Shown here one piece after another: positions 8,015 through 16,545 of a stretch of 38,517 bases of DNA. The notes beneath the pieces are model-generated. The model made no database searches. It had not been told where the DNA came from and saw only the letters and a program-made list of their open reading frames with translations. Source of the stretch: Lactiplantibacillus herbarum (GTDB lineage Bacteria; Bacillota; Bacilli; Lactobacillales; Lactobacillaceae); NCBI RefSeq assembly GCF_001039045.1, contig NZ_LFEE01000043.1, positions 1 through 38,517 of the forward strand, read 5' to 3'. The position numbers and the translations under genes were made by a program. Numbering within the stretch: the first letter of the stretch is position 1; each line of letters starts with the position of its first letter.

Positions 8015-9565
8015 ATGAAAATCAAATTAATCTCAACTAGTGATGTGCATGGCTATCTAGCGCCTACTGATTATAGTAGTCGCCATAACGTGGCACCATT
8101 CAGTCTCAGCCGCGCCGCAACAGTCATCCGTCAATTGACTCATGAAGATAATGCGGACGTCTGGCCCATCGTTATTGATAATGGCGATTTTGTCCAAGGC
8201 TCTCCATTAACCTATTTCATCGCACGTCGACACCGTGAAATGGCACCACTATATTCCCGGCTAGCCAACTGCAACCACGTTCAGGCAGGAATTTTTGGCA
8301 ACCACGAATTCAACTATGGGCTCGACTACCTTGACCTGTGCGAATCCAGTCGCGAATATCCCATGCTCGCTGCTAATATCCACGATGATCAACAACGGAC
8401 CTTATTTTCGCAACCATACATATTATTAGAACGTGCCGGTGTCAAAGTGGCCATTCTAGGGTTAACGACCCAATTCGTTTCCCACTGGGAGCAGCCTAAG
8501 CACATCGAAGGGCTCCACTTTGAAGACGTTGTCGCTACCGCCAAGCACTGGGTCCCTAAACTGCGCCAATTAGCTGACGTGGTTGTTGTAGCCTACCACG
8601 GCGGCCTGGAACGTGACCCTGAGACTAATCAACCAACGGAACGTTTAAACGGTGAGAACCGGGGCTCCGCGATTCTTGAAGAGGTGCCTGGAATTGACGC
8701 TATGATCACGGGACACCAGCATCGTAAACTGGCTGTGACGGTCAATGGCGTCCCCGTCACCCAACCTGGCATGAAAGGTGCCAACGTTGGCATGATCACA
8801 TTAGAATTAGACACGAATCGGCAAATCACGCAACGGACACCCGAAGTCTTCCCCGTTGCTAAAGCCACACCTGACAAACAAGTCATGGATTTGATCGAAC
8901 CGCTTGACGCTCAGATGGAAGATTGGCTGGACACCCCACTTGGTCAGATTAATGGTGACATGCTCGTTCATGATCATTTGGACGCACGGCTGCATAACCA
9001 TCCTTACATTAACTTTATTAACCAAGTTGAAATGGCAGCGACTGGTACTGATATTGCAGCAACTGCGATCTTCAACGACGACGTGCCCGGTCTCAAACAA
9101 CACGTCACCATGCGTGAAGTGATGAATAGCTACGTTTACCCTAACAAACTCGCAGTCGAAACGATTACTGGTGCCGATCTGCGGGCAGCTTTGGAACGTT
9201 GTGCGCGCTACTTCTTGTTGGAAAACGGCCGTATTCGCGTTAATCCGGAATTTTTACACCCTAAACTACGTCATTACATCTATGATATCTACAGTGGTAT
9301 CGACTACGCTTTTGATTTGACGCAACCATTTGGCAAGCGCGTCGTGCAACTGGATTATCATGGCAAACCAGTCACGGACGAACAAAAGCTAACCGTCACA
9401 CTCAATCACTACCGTGCGGGTGGCGGTGGCAATTATCCGATGTACAATACGACTAAGATCATTCGGCGCTTACCAACTGACATGACGGTCTTGATTGCTG
9501 ACTACTTTGCCAGCCACCCCGTTGTGAACGCGACACGACCAGACAATTTCAAAGTACATTACTAA
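8015..9565 (+). CDS. 5'-nucleotidase/2',3'-cyclic phosphodiesterase-like metallophosphoesterase
   Basis: A two-domain enzyme of 516 residues. The N-terminal calcineurin-like domain shows the metal ligand blocks STSDVHG, DNGDFVQG, GNHEFNYG and GHQHRK. The C-terminal domain has the 5'-nucleotidase features TGADLRAALE and YRAGGGGNYPMY. UshA/CpdB-type homologues hydrolyse nucleotides or 2',3'-cyclic nucleotides and are usually exported. This one lacks a signal peptide and should be cytosolic. The ATG at 8015 is preferred over the GTG at 8012 because GGAGG at 8004-8008 fits it better. It is a single gene with its own promoter and terminator. Confidence 0.85.
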   Translation: MKIKLISTSDVHGYLAPTDYSSRHNVAPFSLSRAATVIRQLTHEDNADVWPIVIDNGDFVQGSPLTYFIARRHREMAPLYSRLANCNHVQAGIFGNHEFNYGLDYLDLCESSREYPMLAANIHDDQQRTLFSQPYILLERAGVKVAILGLTTQFVSHWEQPKHIEGLHFEDVVATAKHWVPKLRQLADVVVVAYHGGLERDPETNQPTERLNGENRGSAILEEVPGIDAMITGHQHRKLAVTVNGVPVTQPGMKGANVGMITLELDTNRQITQRTPEVFPVAKATPDKQVMDLIEPLDAQMEDWLDTPLGQINGDMLVHDHLDARLHNHPYINFINQVEMAATGTDIAATAIFNDDVPGLKQHVTMREVMNSYVYPNKLAVETITGADLRAALERCARYFLLENGRIRVNPEFLHPKLRHYIYDIYSGIDYAFDLTQPFGKRVVQLDYHGKPVTDEQKLTVTLNHYRAGGGGNYPMYNTTKIIRRLPTDMTVLIADYFASHPVVNATRPDNFKVHY

Positions 9566-9578
9566 AGATTAAACGATA

Positions 9579-9615
9579 AGGGCTATTCAACTACTAGGTT
9601 GGGTGGTCCTTTTTT
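9579..9615 (+). terminator. Rho-independent terminator after the nucleotidase gene
   Basis: A 13-bp stem with several G-U pairs (arms 9579-9591 and 9598-9610), then six T residues. Confidence 0.8.
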
Positions 9616-9711
9616 CGTTGGCACATGAAATCAATTTAAGCAATCATTCCTAATATAATATCTAGTCTCGTTTTGATTAATATCAAAAGAATAAAAAACA
9701 ATCAGTCTAGC

Positions 9712-9891
9712 CGGAAGTGGTCAGTACTAGCGATGCTGTGAAGGTGGCGTTAGTTCGGTGATTTTTTTGCCAGACTTACACCACGGACGGCTTGATCATT
9801 GGCGAATTGTGCCAATGATCAAGGATCGATCCAAGACCGCTTTTCAGGCTTGGACCAGTTCCACAGCTAAGTTAATACTGACCACTGGAGG
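9712..9891. repeat. Structured intergenic element of about 180 nt, unknown
   Basis: This gene-free stretch has nested inverted repeats. AGTGGTCAGTA (9716-9726) pairs with 9876-9886, GCTGTG (9735-9740) with CACAGC (9862-9867), CCAAG with CTTGG around 9831-9853, and the centre is a perfect 13-bp hairpin (9791-9803 with 9811-9823, loop GAATTGT). There is no frame, no T-tract and no copy elsewhere in the window. It could be a small RNA, a dispersed palindromic repeat or a MITE-like relic. The call is by structure only. Confidence 0.5.
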
Positions 9892-9916
9892 CGAAAGTTA
9901 CATCTTAACTCAACAC

Positions 9917-9945
9917 TAAAAAGACCCAGACAATATGTCCAGGCC
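9917..9945 (-). terminator. Terminator of the aldo-keto reductase gene
   Basis: On the minus strand GGCCTGGACA pairs with TGTCTGGGTC (G-U pairs allowed) across a 2-nt loop, followed by a T run. Confidence 0.7.
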
Positions 9946-9966
9946 TTCATCACAATGAGTTTGAAT

Positions 9967-10827
9967 TTAGAAGTTAACTTGATCAGGATCATTGGCTAAA
10001 CCAGCGACACCGTGTAACCCATCGATTGTTTGCATATCATCTTCGCTAAGTTCGAAGTCGAATAACTCTGTGTTTTGTTCGATACGATCAGCGTGAACTG
10101 ACTTAGGTAGTGGTAAGAAGCCGTGTTGTAATGACCAACGTAAAACAACTTGAGCCACACTCTTATCATACTTATCGGCCATCGTCTTCAATTCTGGAAT
10201 ACTAAAGATTTTCCCAGTACCGAGTGGGCTGTAGGCTTCTGATAAGATGTCATGTTCACGGTTGTATGCAACTACTTCATCTTCAGTATCACTAGGATTC
10301 AAGAAGATTTGGTTAACTGCTGGCACAACCTTGGCCGTCTTCAATAAAGCGTCTAAATGCTTAGGACGGAAGTTAGAAACCCCGATGGCCCGTGCTTTAC
10401 CATCAGCATAAGCTTCTTCCATGGCACGCCATGAATCGGCATTTAATTGTTCCCAGTTGTCGCGCATTGCCGCTGGGTTTGGCCAGTGGATCAAGTATAG
10501 ATCAACATAATCCAAGCCTAACTTTTGTAGTGAGGTCTCTAAAGCTTTCTTAGCTGCTTCATAACCATGATCCGCATTCCAGAGCTTAGTCGTGACGAAT
10601 AAATCTTCACGTGCTACCCCACTGTCCGCAATCGCCTTACCAACACTATCTTCGTTGCCGTAAGCAGCGGCCGTGTCAATGTGACGGTAACCAGCTTTTA
10701 AAGCGGCTAGAACAGATTCGTAAGCAACCTGGCCGTCTGGTGTTTGCCAGGTCCCAAAACCAACCACGGGAATCTTAGTGCCGTTATTTAACGTGTACGT
10801 ATCAGTGAGTTTAGTTAATGATGTCAT
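9967..10827 (-). CDS. Aldo/keto reductase (2,5-diketo-gluconate reductase-like)
   Basis: A 286-residue TIM-barrel oxidoreductase with the full AKR tetrad: Asp51 and Tyr56 (DTAAAYGNE), Lys81 (TTKLW) and His114 (LIHWPN). NADPH-binding signatures GVSNF and LPKSV are present. Length and motifs fit the prokaryotic AKR5-type reductases that reduce small aldehydes and ketones. The ATG follows a GGAGG site. It has its own terminator and lies divergent from the exporter genes. The physiological substrate is unknown. Confidence 0.92.
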   Translation of the reverse strand: MTSLTKLTDTYTLNNGTKIPVVGFGTWQTPDGQVAYESVLAALKAGYRHIDTAAAYGNEDSVGKAIADSGVAREDLFVTTKLWNADHGYEAAKKALETSLQKLGLDYVDLYLIHWPNPAAMRDNWEQLNADSWRAMEEAYADGKARAIGVSNFRPKHLDALLKTAKVVPAVNQIFLNPSDTEDEVVAYNREHDILSEAYSPLGTGKIFSIPELKTMADKYDKSVAQVVLRWSLQHGFLPLPKSVHADRIEQNTELFDFELSEDDMQTIDGLHGVAGLANDPDQVNF

Positions 10828-10978
10828 CGAAATGCCTCCAAAATTATATTTGCTAGTTTGATTTTACCCATAACCGACCTCTTCCAGCAAACATTCTGTT
10901 TCAAACTAATGACGCGCTTTCAAATTCGTGAGAAAATAGCTTTATCCAATACATAATTCTACTATGGGAGGTGTCCTA

Positions 10979-11734
10979 ATGAACGAGTCAGCGATCATGT
11001 TAAGAACCACGTTACTAGCCGGCGCCATCTTACTCGAAAATGGTGCCGAGATTCAGCGAGTGGAAGACACTATGCAACGAATCGCTGCTAACGCTGGTTA
11101 TCCAGATGCTCAGGTTTTTGTGTTACTAACGGGTATCACGGTATCACTACCAAAAAATGCAACTAGTGAAGTTCGCGCAATCCATCGGCGCGGCATGGAC
11201 CTCGAAAAAGTGGATCAGGTCAACACCCTCTCCCGAAAATTTGCCACTCAACAGCTCAATCTAACTGAACTCGCCACGGCTCTTGAACAAGTCAATAGAG
11301 CCGTACCAACCTTTCCATTCAGTTGGCTATGCCTTGCCTCGATTGTTGTCAGTGTGCCGTTAATGATCGCCTTTACTGGTCAAACAGCGATTGCAGACCT
11401 GCTTACTTGTGGCCTAGCTGGCTTGACCGGCTTTACCACTTTTTACTGGATCAATCGGTTAGGCTCACTACGTTTCTTCAGTGAATTCAGCGGTGCCCTG
11501 CTGATTGGTCTCATCACACTGATTGGCTTTTACATCACTAACGGCCACGCTTACCACCCCGATGCCATCATCATTGGGGCTGTCATGCCACTGGTTCCCG
11601 GCGTCGCCATTACCAATGCCGTACGTGATACGATGACCGGCAACCTTTTGAGTGGCCCCGCACGCGCCATTGAAGCTGTGCTGTCCGCATGTGCAATCGG
11701 TGTTGGCATTGCCCTAACGTCGTTTTTCTACTAA
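10979..11734 (+). CDS. ThrE-family exporter, large subunit (DUF1212-like)
   Basis: About 251 residues. The cytosolic N-terminal part carries the family pattern LLENGAEIQRVEDTMQRIA, with about five hydrophobic segments after residue 110. It resembles PF06738, the N-terminal half of threonine/serine exporters such as ThrE. The ATG at 10979 has GGAGG 6-7 nt upstream; an earlier in-frame ATG at 10964 overlaps that site and is unlikely. The next gene, 13 nt downstream, supplies the small membrane half, as in split two-protein exporters. Confidence 0.85.
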   Translation: MNESAIMLRTTLLAGAILLENGAEIQRVEDTMQRIAANAGYPDAQVFVLLTGITVSLPKNATSEVRAIHRRGMDLEKVDQVNTLSRKFATQQLNLTELATALEQVNRAVPTFPFSWLCLASIVVSVPLMIAFTGQTAIADLLTCGLAGLTGFTTFYWINRLGSLRFFSEFSGALLIGLITLIGFYITNGHAYHPDAIIIGAVMPLVPGVAITNAVRDTMTGNLLSGPARAIEAVLSACAIGVGIALTSFFY

Positions 11735-11747
11735 GAGGAGGTTCGTC

Positions 11748-12218
11748 ATGCAACACTGGTTATTAACAACTGGCATCATGCAATTTATTCTAGCGTACCT
11801 CGCCACCGCCGCTTTCGGTGTCCTACTCAATATTCCCAGACGAGCAGTCAACCTGAGTGGCTGGGTTGGGGCTGCCGGGTGGTTTACGTATGAACTCTGT
11901 TATCACTTATTGCCACTGAGTATAGATGGCAAACTGGCCGTAGGTAATCTGATTGCAGCTACCGTCATTGGGGTTGCCAGCGGATTAGCCGCCCACTACA
12001 AACGGATGCCAATGATTATCTTCAACATTCCTAGCCTCGTCCCGCTAGTTCCGGGCGGTCAAGCTTACCGAGTCGTGCGCAACTTAGTAACGGGTAATTC
12101 TGATCTAGCTTATCAATATTTCGTGCAGGTCGTTATCATTGCGGGGGTTATCGCAATCGGCTTTTTAATCGCTGAATTTATTAACCGCGTGGCGTGGCAC
12201 ATCAAAAGAGTGGACTAG
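11748..12218 (+). CDS. ThrE-family exporter, small subunit (DUF3815-like)
   Basis: A 156-residue protein with about five transmembrane segments and the conserved FNIPSLVPLVPGGQAYR region of PF12821 (ThrE_2). It is the second half of the split threonine/serine-type exporter. GAGGAGG precedes the ATG. The last codons and the TAG stop lie inside the left arm of a dispersed structured repeat, so the repeat appears to supply the final residues (RVD). The transported substrate is inferred from the family only. Confidence 0.85.
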   Translation: MQHWLLTTGIMQFILAYLATAAFGVLLNIPRRAVNLSGWVGAAGWFTYELCYHLLPLSIDGKLAVGNLIAATVIGVASGLAAHYKRMPMIIFNIPSLVPLVPGGQAYRVVRNLVTGNSDLAYQYFVQVVIIAGVIAIGFLIAEFINRVAWHIKRVD

Positions 12219-12331
12219 CAGGCGGTTAGATCCTGAGCATAGCCTAGAAAGAGTGATAATTGTGCTCTTGGCAATTGTTACTCTTTCGTAGCTAAGCGGA
12301 AGGACCTGCCTGCTAGCGCACGTTTCAGCTA
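12208..12331 (+). repeat. Dispersed structured repeat, copy 1
   Basis: About 124 nt from AGAGTGGACTAG to CACGTTTCAGCTA. The outer arms (TAGCAGGC at about 12216 and GCCTGCTA at about 12308) pair perfectly and an inner hairpin is centred near 12266. The family core GAGCATAGCCTAG is present. It overlaps the 3' end of the preceding coding region by 11 nt and is in tandem with copy 2. Confidence 0.85.
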
Positions 12332-12457
12332 AGAGTGTGCCCTAAGGCGGTTAGTTTGTGAGCATTAACGTGGAATCAGCGATTATTCCGGGCTTTGGAA
12401 TGGTCACTGATTTCGGGTTAAGCGGAACAAACTGCTTTAGGGCGCACGTTTCAGCTA
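12332..12457 (+). repeat. Dispersed structured repeat, copy 2 (diverged, tandem to copy 1)
   Basis: About 126 nt from AGAGTGTGCCC to GCACGTTTCAGCTAC. The outer arms GCCCTAAGGC and GCTTTAGGGC pair (one G-U). The core is changed to GAGCATTAACGTGG and the inner hairpin differs strongly, but the layout and ends are kept. A 71-codon open frame across it is a by-product. Confidence 0.75.
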
Positions 12458-12518
12458 CTAACATAGAAAACGGGTTGGTCTTAAATCCAACTTTAAAAAC
12501 TCCATCTCGCAGCAAATT

Positions 12519-12555
12519 AAAAGGACGTCTGGAAAAATTTCCAGACGTCCTTTTT
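12519..12555. terminator. Bidirectional terminator between the exporter operon and uppP
   Basis: AAAAGGACGTCTGGAAA (12519-12535) pairs with TTCCAGACGTCCTTTT (from about 12539). A runs and T runs flank the stem on both sides, as expected between convergent genes. Confidence 0.88.
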
Positions 12556-12580
12556 GACCTCAATTTAATGTAATACCTGC

Positions 12581-13408
12581 TTAACGAACTAGCGTAAAGT
12601 AAGCAATCACTAAGACCCCAAGGACAATCCGGTACCAACCGAACACCTTAAAGTCATTCTTCTTAATGTAATCCAACAAGAAGCGAATAGCGAGGTAGGC
12701 TACGATAAATGATACAACCACCCCTACTGCTAAAACGACACCTTGCAACCCGGCTAGTGAACCGCCGTGATGGAAGAATTTGTATAATTTCAATAACGAA
12801 GCCCCAAACATCGTTGGGATTGCCATGAAGAACGAGAATTCCGTTGCAACGTAGCGTGACGTGCCGATCAAGATGGCCCCTAAAATAGTGGCTCCTGACC
12901 GTGACGTCCCTGGAATCAATGATAGTAATTGGAAACAACCAATAAACAATGCTGTCGTGTAAGGCAACGTTTGTAAGTCACTGAACCGTGGTGTCAAACG
13001 TTTGTTGTGATTTTCGATGACGATGAAGAGTACCCCATAAATAATCAAGGTAGCGGAAACGACTGCCCAGTTCATCAGATGAGCATCCATCCAGTCATTC
13101 AACGGCAAACCAATAATAACGGATGGAATAACGGCCAAGATCACCTTACTCCACAGCATCCAAGTATTGCGCTTCTCCGTACTACTTTTACGTGGTGACA
13201 ATGGGTTTAACTTGTGGAAGTACAGGACGACCACGGCCATGATGGCCCCCAACTGAATCACAACGTTGAACATGTCCGTGAACTGACTGGACTGTTGCAT
13301 CTTAATGAACTCATCAACTAGGACCAAGTGGCCAGTTGAACTAATTGGTAAGAATTCTGTAATCCCTTCAACGATCCCCAGGATTACCGCTTTAAAAATA
13401 TCTAACAC
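12581..13408 (-). CDS. uppP: Undecaprenyl-diphosphate phosphatase
   Basis: A membrane enzyme of 275 residues that dephosphorylates undecaprenyl pyrophosphate to recycle the wall lipid carrier; loss or gain affects bacitracin sensitivity. Hallmarks are [16 protein letters not shown] near the N-terminus and [10 protein letters not shown] in the middle, both part of the active site, plus about eight transmembrane segments. I place the start at the GTG 13408, which follows AAGGAAAGGA by 7 nt; an upstream in-frame TTG at 13429 lies before that site. The gene stands alone. Confidence 0.93.
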   Translation of the reverse strand: MLDIFKAVILGIVEGITEFLPISSTGHLVLVDEFIKMQQSSQFTDMFNVVIQLGAIMAVVVLYFHKLNPLSPRKSSTEKRNTWMLWSKVILAVIPSVIIGLPLNDWMDAHLMNWAVVSATLIIYGVLFIVIENHNKRLTPRFSDLQTLPYTTALFIGCFQLLSLIPGTSRSGATILGAILIGTSRYVATEFSFFMAIPTMFGASLLKLYKFFHHGGSLAGLQGVVLAVGVVVSFIVAYLAIRFLLDYIKKNDFKVFGWYRIVLGVLVIAYFTLVR

Positions 13409-13468
13409 AATCGATTCCTTTCCTTGCAATTAGGATGGTCTCTCCACCCTAAAACAACATACAAAATT

Positions 13469-13552
13469 AAGAGTGGGACAAAAAGCGGGCTGCTCCCGCG
13501 CGTTTCAACTATCAGTATTCAAAGATAGCAAAACCATTTTGTCCCATTCTTG
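13469..13552 (+). repeat. Remnant of the dispersed structured repeat, with a terminator-like stem
   Basis: The left end (AGAGTGGGACAAAAAGCGGG) and the right end (GCGCGTTTCAACTA) of the family are joined with the inner hairpin missing. AAGAGTGGGACAAAA also pairs with TTTTGTCCCATTCTT at about 13537-13551, giving a 15-bp stem with one mismatch or G-U pair. It may end transcripts of the macrodomain gene on the minus strand. Confidence 0.55.
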
Positions 13553-13619
13553 ATAGTTCTAATTATAGCAAGCACCCACTTGAGATAATAGCGGATCGAT
13601 GTATTTTTTTTGTAAAGTT

Positions 13620-14138
13620 CTAGTGTGGCAAGGCAGCTAGTGCTTCCGTAAAGGCTGTTTGAGTTTGGGCATCAAAACAAACAATCATAATTTCTACAAT
13701 CGCAGTTGCAGTCGTATTCACCGTTTCCTGCAAAGTTCGTAAGGCTAACGGTGCTGCAAGCTTTAATGGAAAATGGTAAACACCAGTACTGATCGACGGA
13801 AAGGCCACAGTTTGACAGCCATTTTCTGCGGCTAAGTTTAAGCTATTACGATAACTATTGGCTAACAATTGAGGCTCATCGTGCTGACCATCTTGCCAGA
13901 TTGGTCCCGGCGTGTGAACCACATACTTGGCAGGCAACCGAAAACCTGGCGTTATCTTAGCTTCCCCCGTCGCACAACCATTTAGTGGGCGGCACGCCGC
14001 TAACAATTCCGGACCCGCTGCTTGATGAATGGCACCGTCCACGCCACTCCCACCTAACAAACTCGTATTAGCCGCATTAACAATGGCATCGACTGCCATC
14101 GTCGTAATATCACCACGTATAATCTTAATCGTCGCCAT
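13620..14138 (-). CDS. Macrodomain protein (O-acetyl-ADP-ribose deacetylase, YmdB-like)
   Basis: A single macrodomain of 172 residues. Signatures are [31 protein letters not shown] for ADP-ribose binding and the catalytic loop, and [12 protein letters not shown] around the phosphates. Relatives remove the acetyl group from O-acetyl-ADP-ribose or reverse mono-ADP-ribosylation. It starts 2 nt after the stop of a TetR gene, so the two form an operon; the TetR protein may therefore control it, which is inference. Confidence 0.9.
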   Translation of the reverse strand: MATIKIIRGDITTMAVDAIVNAANTSLLGGSGVDGAIHQAAGPELLAACRPLNGCATGEAKITPGFRLPAKYVVHTPGPIWQDGQHDEPQLLANSYRNSLNLAAENGCQTVAFPSISTGVYHFPLKLAAPLALRTLQETVNTTATAIVEIMIVCFDAQTQTAFTEALAALPH

Positions 14139-14140
14139 TG

Positions 14141-14713
14141 TTAAGACTCCTTCATAATCAAATTAACGCTCACTTGTGCTTGCCGTTTCAACTGAGTCGC
14201 ATTAACCCGCTGCTTGGCTAACAATTGGATTCCACTTCGTACTTGCATCAAACTCGCGGCAACTTCACCAACTGGGGCCGCTAATTCATGTACTTGCGAT
14301 GTCAATAAACTGACTAATTGCGTCTGCAGATCCGCGTACATTGTCTGAAGCTGAGCCGCAAGCACACTTTGAGAATCAACCTCAGCCATTAAGTTTACCA
14401 ATAGACAACCAGCGGGCCACTCTTCACTTTGGAATGGGAAGAGTAACCAGTCAGTAATCAGTGCTGGTAACGGCGTTTGACGTGCCTGGTCGCGTTCAAC
14501 AAGTAACTTCAACTTCTCATTTAACGTGCGCTGATAACATTGCAAGCTTTGGCGTAATGCGACCCGCTTGTTATGATACTGCCGATAAAACTGCGTCCGC
14601 GACAACTGACTAGCCGTCATTAAGTCAGCCACTGTTGTTTGAGCATAGCCGACTTGCCAAAACTGGATCATCATTGCGCGCTGTGCCGCTGATACCGTTA
14701 ACTTAGTTACCAT
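14141..14713 (-). CDS. TetR/AcrR-family regulator
   Basis: About 190 residues from the ATG at 14713, which has AAGGAGG 9 nt upstream; a longer frame to 14749 has no such site. The N-terminal helix-turn-helix is [24 protein letters not shown], with the usual aromatic end FYRQYHNK. The C-terminal part (from about residue 60) resembles the TetR_C domain of small transcriptional repressors and contains [10 protein letters not shown]. It is immediately upstream of the macrodomain gene in the same transcript. Its effector is unknown. Confidence 0.85.
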   Translation of the reverse strand: MVTKLTVSAAQRAMMIQFWQVGYAQTTVADLMTASQLSRTQFYRQYHNKRVALRQSLQCYQRTLNEKLKLLVERDQARQTPLPALITDWLLFPFQSEEWPAGCLLVNLMAEVDSQSVLAAQLQTMYADLQTQLVSLLTSQVHELAAPVGEVAASLMQVRSGIQLLAKQRVNATQLKRQAQVSVNLIMKES

Positions 14714-14729
14714 TGCTATGAACCTCCTT

Positions 14730-14781
14730 AAAAAACGCCGTATCAGCAAGATTAAAACTCTTAATCAGCTAGATCGGCGTT
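14730..14781 (-). terminator. Terminator between the DUF4870-like gene and the TetR gene
   Basis: On the minus strand AACGCCG pairs with CGGCGTT around an inner GATTAA/TTAATC hairpin, followed by six T residues just before the TetR ribosome binding site. Confidence 0.65.
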
Positions 14782-14799
14782 ACTCATTAATTAATTGAT

Positions 14800-15123
14800 T
14801 TAATCCGCAATCAAATACTGGATACCGCGGACAATCGCCCACAAATAACTAGCAATTGCGATAATTCCGAAAACGGCAAGTAGCAATACGGCTAACCACC
14901 CAGTATTAACTAGGCTATCCATATAGATACCGCTAACGCCTAAGATGACTAGTAGTCCGATGCCGAGTAACGTTGGTAATAGGTGCAACCAAAACGCTTT
15001 TCCAGCAGCATGATGCGCTTCCGGATTGCTTCCCGTCAACAACCACACAATTAATGGGAATAGAACTGGTAGGAACAGAATGCTTAAATAACTTAACGCA
15101 TTGATCACTCGATTTTGAGTCAT
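14800..15123 (-). CDS. DUF4870-like small membrane protein
   Basis: About 107 residues from the ATG at 15123. A short hydrophilic start, NPEAHHAAGKAFWLHLL and three to four hydrophobic segments fit the DUF4870/Tic20-like family of unknown function, which is common in Firmicutes. GGGGAG lies about 11 nt upstream. A terminator closes it, so it is monocistronic. Confidence 0.75.
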   Translation of the reverse strand: MTQNRVINALSYLSILFLPVLFPLIVWLLTGSNPEAHHAAGKAFWLHLLPTLLGIGLLVILGVSGIYMDSLVNTGWLAVLLLAVFGIIAIASYLWAIVRGIQYLIAD

Positions 15124-15260
15124 TATAATGATCACTCCCCATTGTTTACCCCGAGTATAACTAAATCTAAGCACTTCATCAAATAATAAACAAATTCTTA
15201 AATCGTTTAGAAGTCTCTCAAGTTTGTGCGTTATACAGTTAGTACAAACTTGGATTCTGC

Positions 15261-15350
15261 TATAATTAAGCCATTGGATTAGCTAGCGGGGAAGCTTCAC
15301 TACCGACACCCTTTTACCTAGCCCGCTACGCTAACCACATCAAGAGGCAT
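15261..15350 (+). promoter_or_regulatory. Extended -10 promoter and hairpin leader of the DUF1002 gene
   Basis: TGC-TATAAT (TATAAT at 15261-15266) is an extended -10 box with a weak -35. The leader of about 100 nt holds a hairpin: TTAGCTAGCGGG (about 15279-15290) pairs with CCCGCTACGCTAA (about 15322-15334), one base bulged, across a loop of about 30 nt. It lacks a T run, so it is not an obvious terminator; a role in mRNA stability or regulation is open. Confidence 0.5.
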
Positions 15351-15375
15351 CAGATGAGATGCGGAGGAAAATAAA

Positions 15376-16341
15376 ATGTCGAAACAATTTAGATCTAAAT
15401 TCAAATGGGTTGCCCTTGCTGCAACGCTATTACTCGGAATGAGTGCTTTACAGACAGCACATGCTGATACTAGTAGCGACGACCCAATCGTTACGTTAGG
15501 TAGCAGCCTTACTAGTAGCCAAAAATCTGGCACCCTTAGCACTTTAACATCTAGTCTCAACGGAGCCAGCTACCAAACACTTACAGTCGATGGTGACACG
15601 CTGGTTAAGTACCTCAATCCAGCCGGTGAAAGTTTCACGAGTAGCTCGGGCGTCTGGTCCAGTGCCATGATTCAAAAGACCAGTTCAGGATCCGGGATCA
15701 ACGTTAAAATCCTTGATTATAACGGTAGTAATAACATCACGACGATCACTGCCAATCAGTATAAGAACGCAGCGTTAACTGCCGGGATTGCAGATGCTAA
15801 CATTTACGTTACTTCGGCCACACCAATCGACGGTTCTGGAGCCTTAGCTGGTGTCTACGCCGCTTATGCTAAGACTGGTAACACACTGAACACTAAGCAA
15901 GTCACAGCGGCTCAGAACGAATTAAGTACGTTGAGTGGCATCACCCAAGCCAACAAGAACAAAGACGGTTATACCGATGCCCAGTTGAATAACGCGGTAG
16001 CCGGTGCCAAAAAAGAAATGGCTCAAAAGGGTAGCAATATTACGACTAACCAAATTACAACGATCGTTAACCAACAGATCACTAATAATAATTTAACTAA
16101 TGTGATTACCAATAATCAGAAAACCGAAATCATTAATTTGTTAGTTAAAATCCGTGATTCTGGCGCACTAGATTCATCAAGTTTTAAAACTCAGGCCAAT
16201 TCACTGATGAAAAATATTCAGTCGAATGCCAAGGGAATCTTCAGTAAGATCAATACGACTGAAAACCAAAACTTGCTACAAAAGCTATGGACAGCAATCG
16301 TTAACTTCTTCAGTTCCATCTATAACTCTATCTTTGGCTAA
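15376..16341 (+). CDS. Secreted DUF1002-family protein
   Basis: A 321-residue exported protein. A signal peptide (residues 1-30, ending TAHA-D) precedes a domain matching DUF1002 (COG4086), a family of predicted secreted proteins of unknown function. The C-terminal third is Asn- and Gln-rich with helical repeats and ends with the hydrophobic tail LWTAIVNFFSSIYNSIFG. No catalytic motif or wall anchor is visible. A GCGGAGG site precedes the ATG. Monocistronic. Confidence 0.82.
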   Translation: MSKQFRSKFKWVALAATLLLGMSALQTAHADTSSDDPIVTLGSSLTSSQKSGTLSTLTSSLNGASYQTLTVDGDTLVKYLNPAGESFTSSSGVWSSAMIQKTSSGSGINVKILDYNGSNNITTITANQYKNAALTAGIADANIYVTSATPIDGSGALAGVYAAYAKTGNTLNTKQVTAAQNELSTLSGITQANKNKDGYTDAQLNNAVAGAKKEMAQKGSNITTNQITTIVNQQITNNNLTNVITNNQKTEIINLLVKIRDSGALDSSSFKTQANSLMKNIQSNAKGIFSKINTTENQNLLQKLWTAIVNFFSSIYNSIFG

Positions 16342-16353
16342 CGCCTTATTCGC

Positions 16354-16389
16354 AAGTGGGTCGATTTTATTTAATCGACCCACTTTTTT
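16354..16389 (+). terminator. Terminator of the DUF1002 gene
   Basis: AAGTGGGTCGATT pairs with AATCGACCCACTT across a short AT loop, followed by T residues. Confidence 0.9.
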
Positions 16390-16483
16390 CGTCATTATAC
16401 ATATAGCGCTTTCATTATCGAGTGATAATTATTCGAAATAGTGAAAATACCAGTACAACAATGGGTAGTAAGTGTTATAAGTC

Positions 16484-16524
16484 AAAAAAGCCGGTATGAC
16501 CGAATAATTACGGTCACACCGGCT
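16484..16524 (-). terminator. Terminator of the MarR-family gene
   Basis: On the minus strand AGCCGGTGTGACCG pairs with CGGTCATACCGGCT (one G-U), with a loop of 8 nt and then six T residues. Confidence 0.88.
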
Positions 16525-16545
16525 ATAAATTATGGCTAATTAATA

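Noticed and set aside
12358-12573. 71-codon + strand frame
   Set aside because: It runs through structured repeat copy 2 and the following terminator and has no ribosome binding site.
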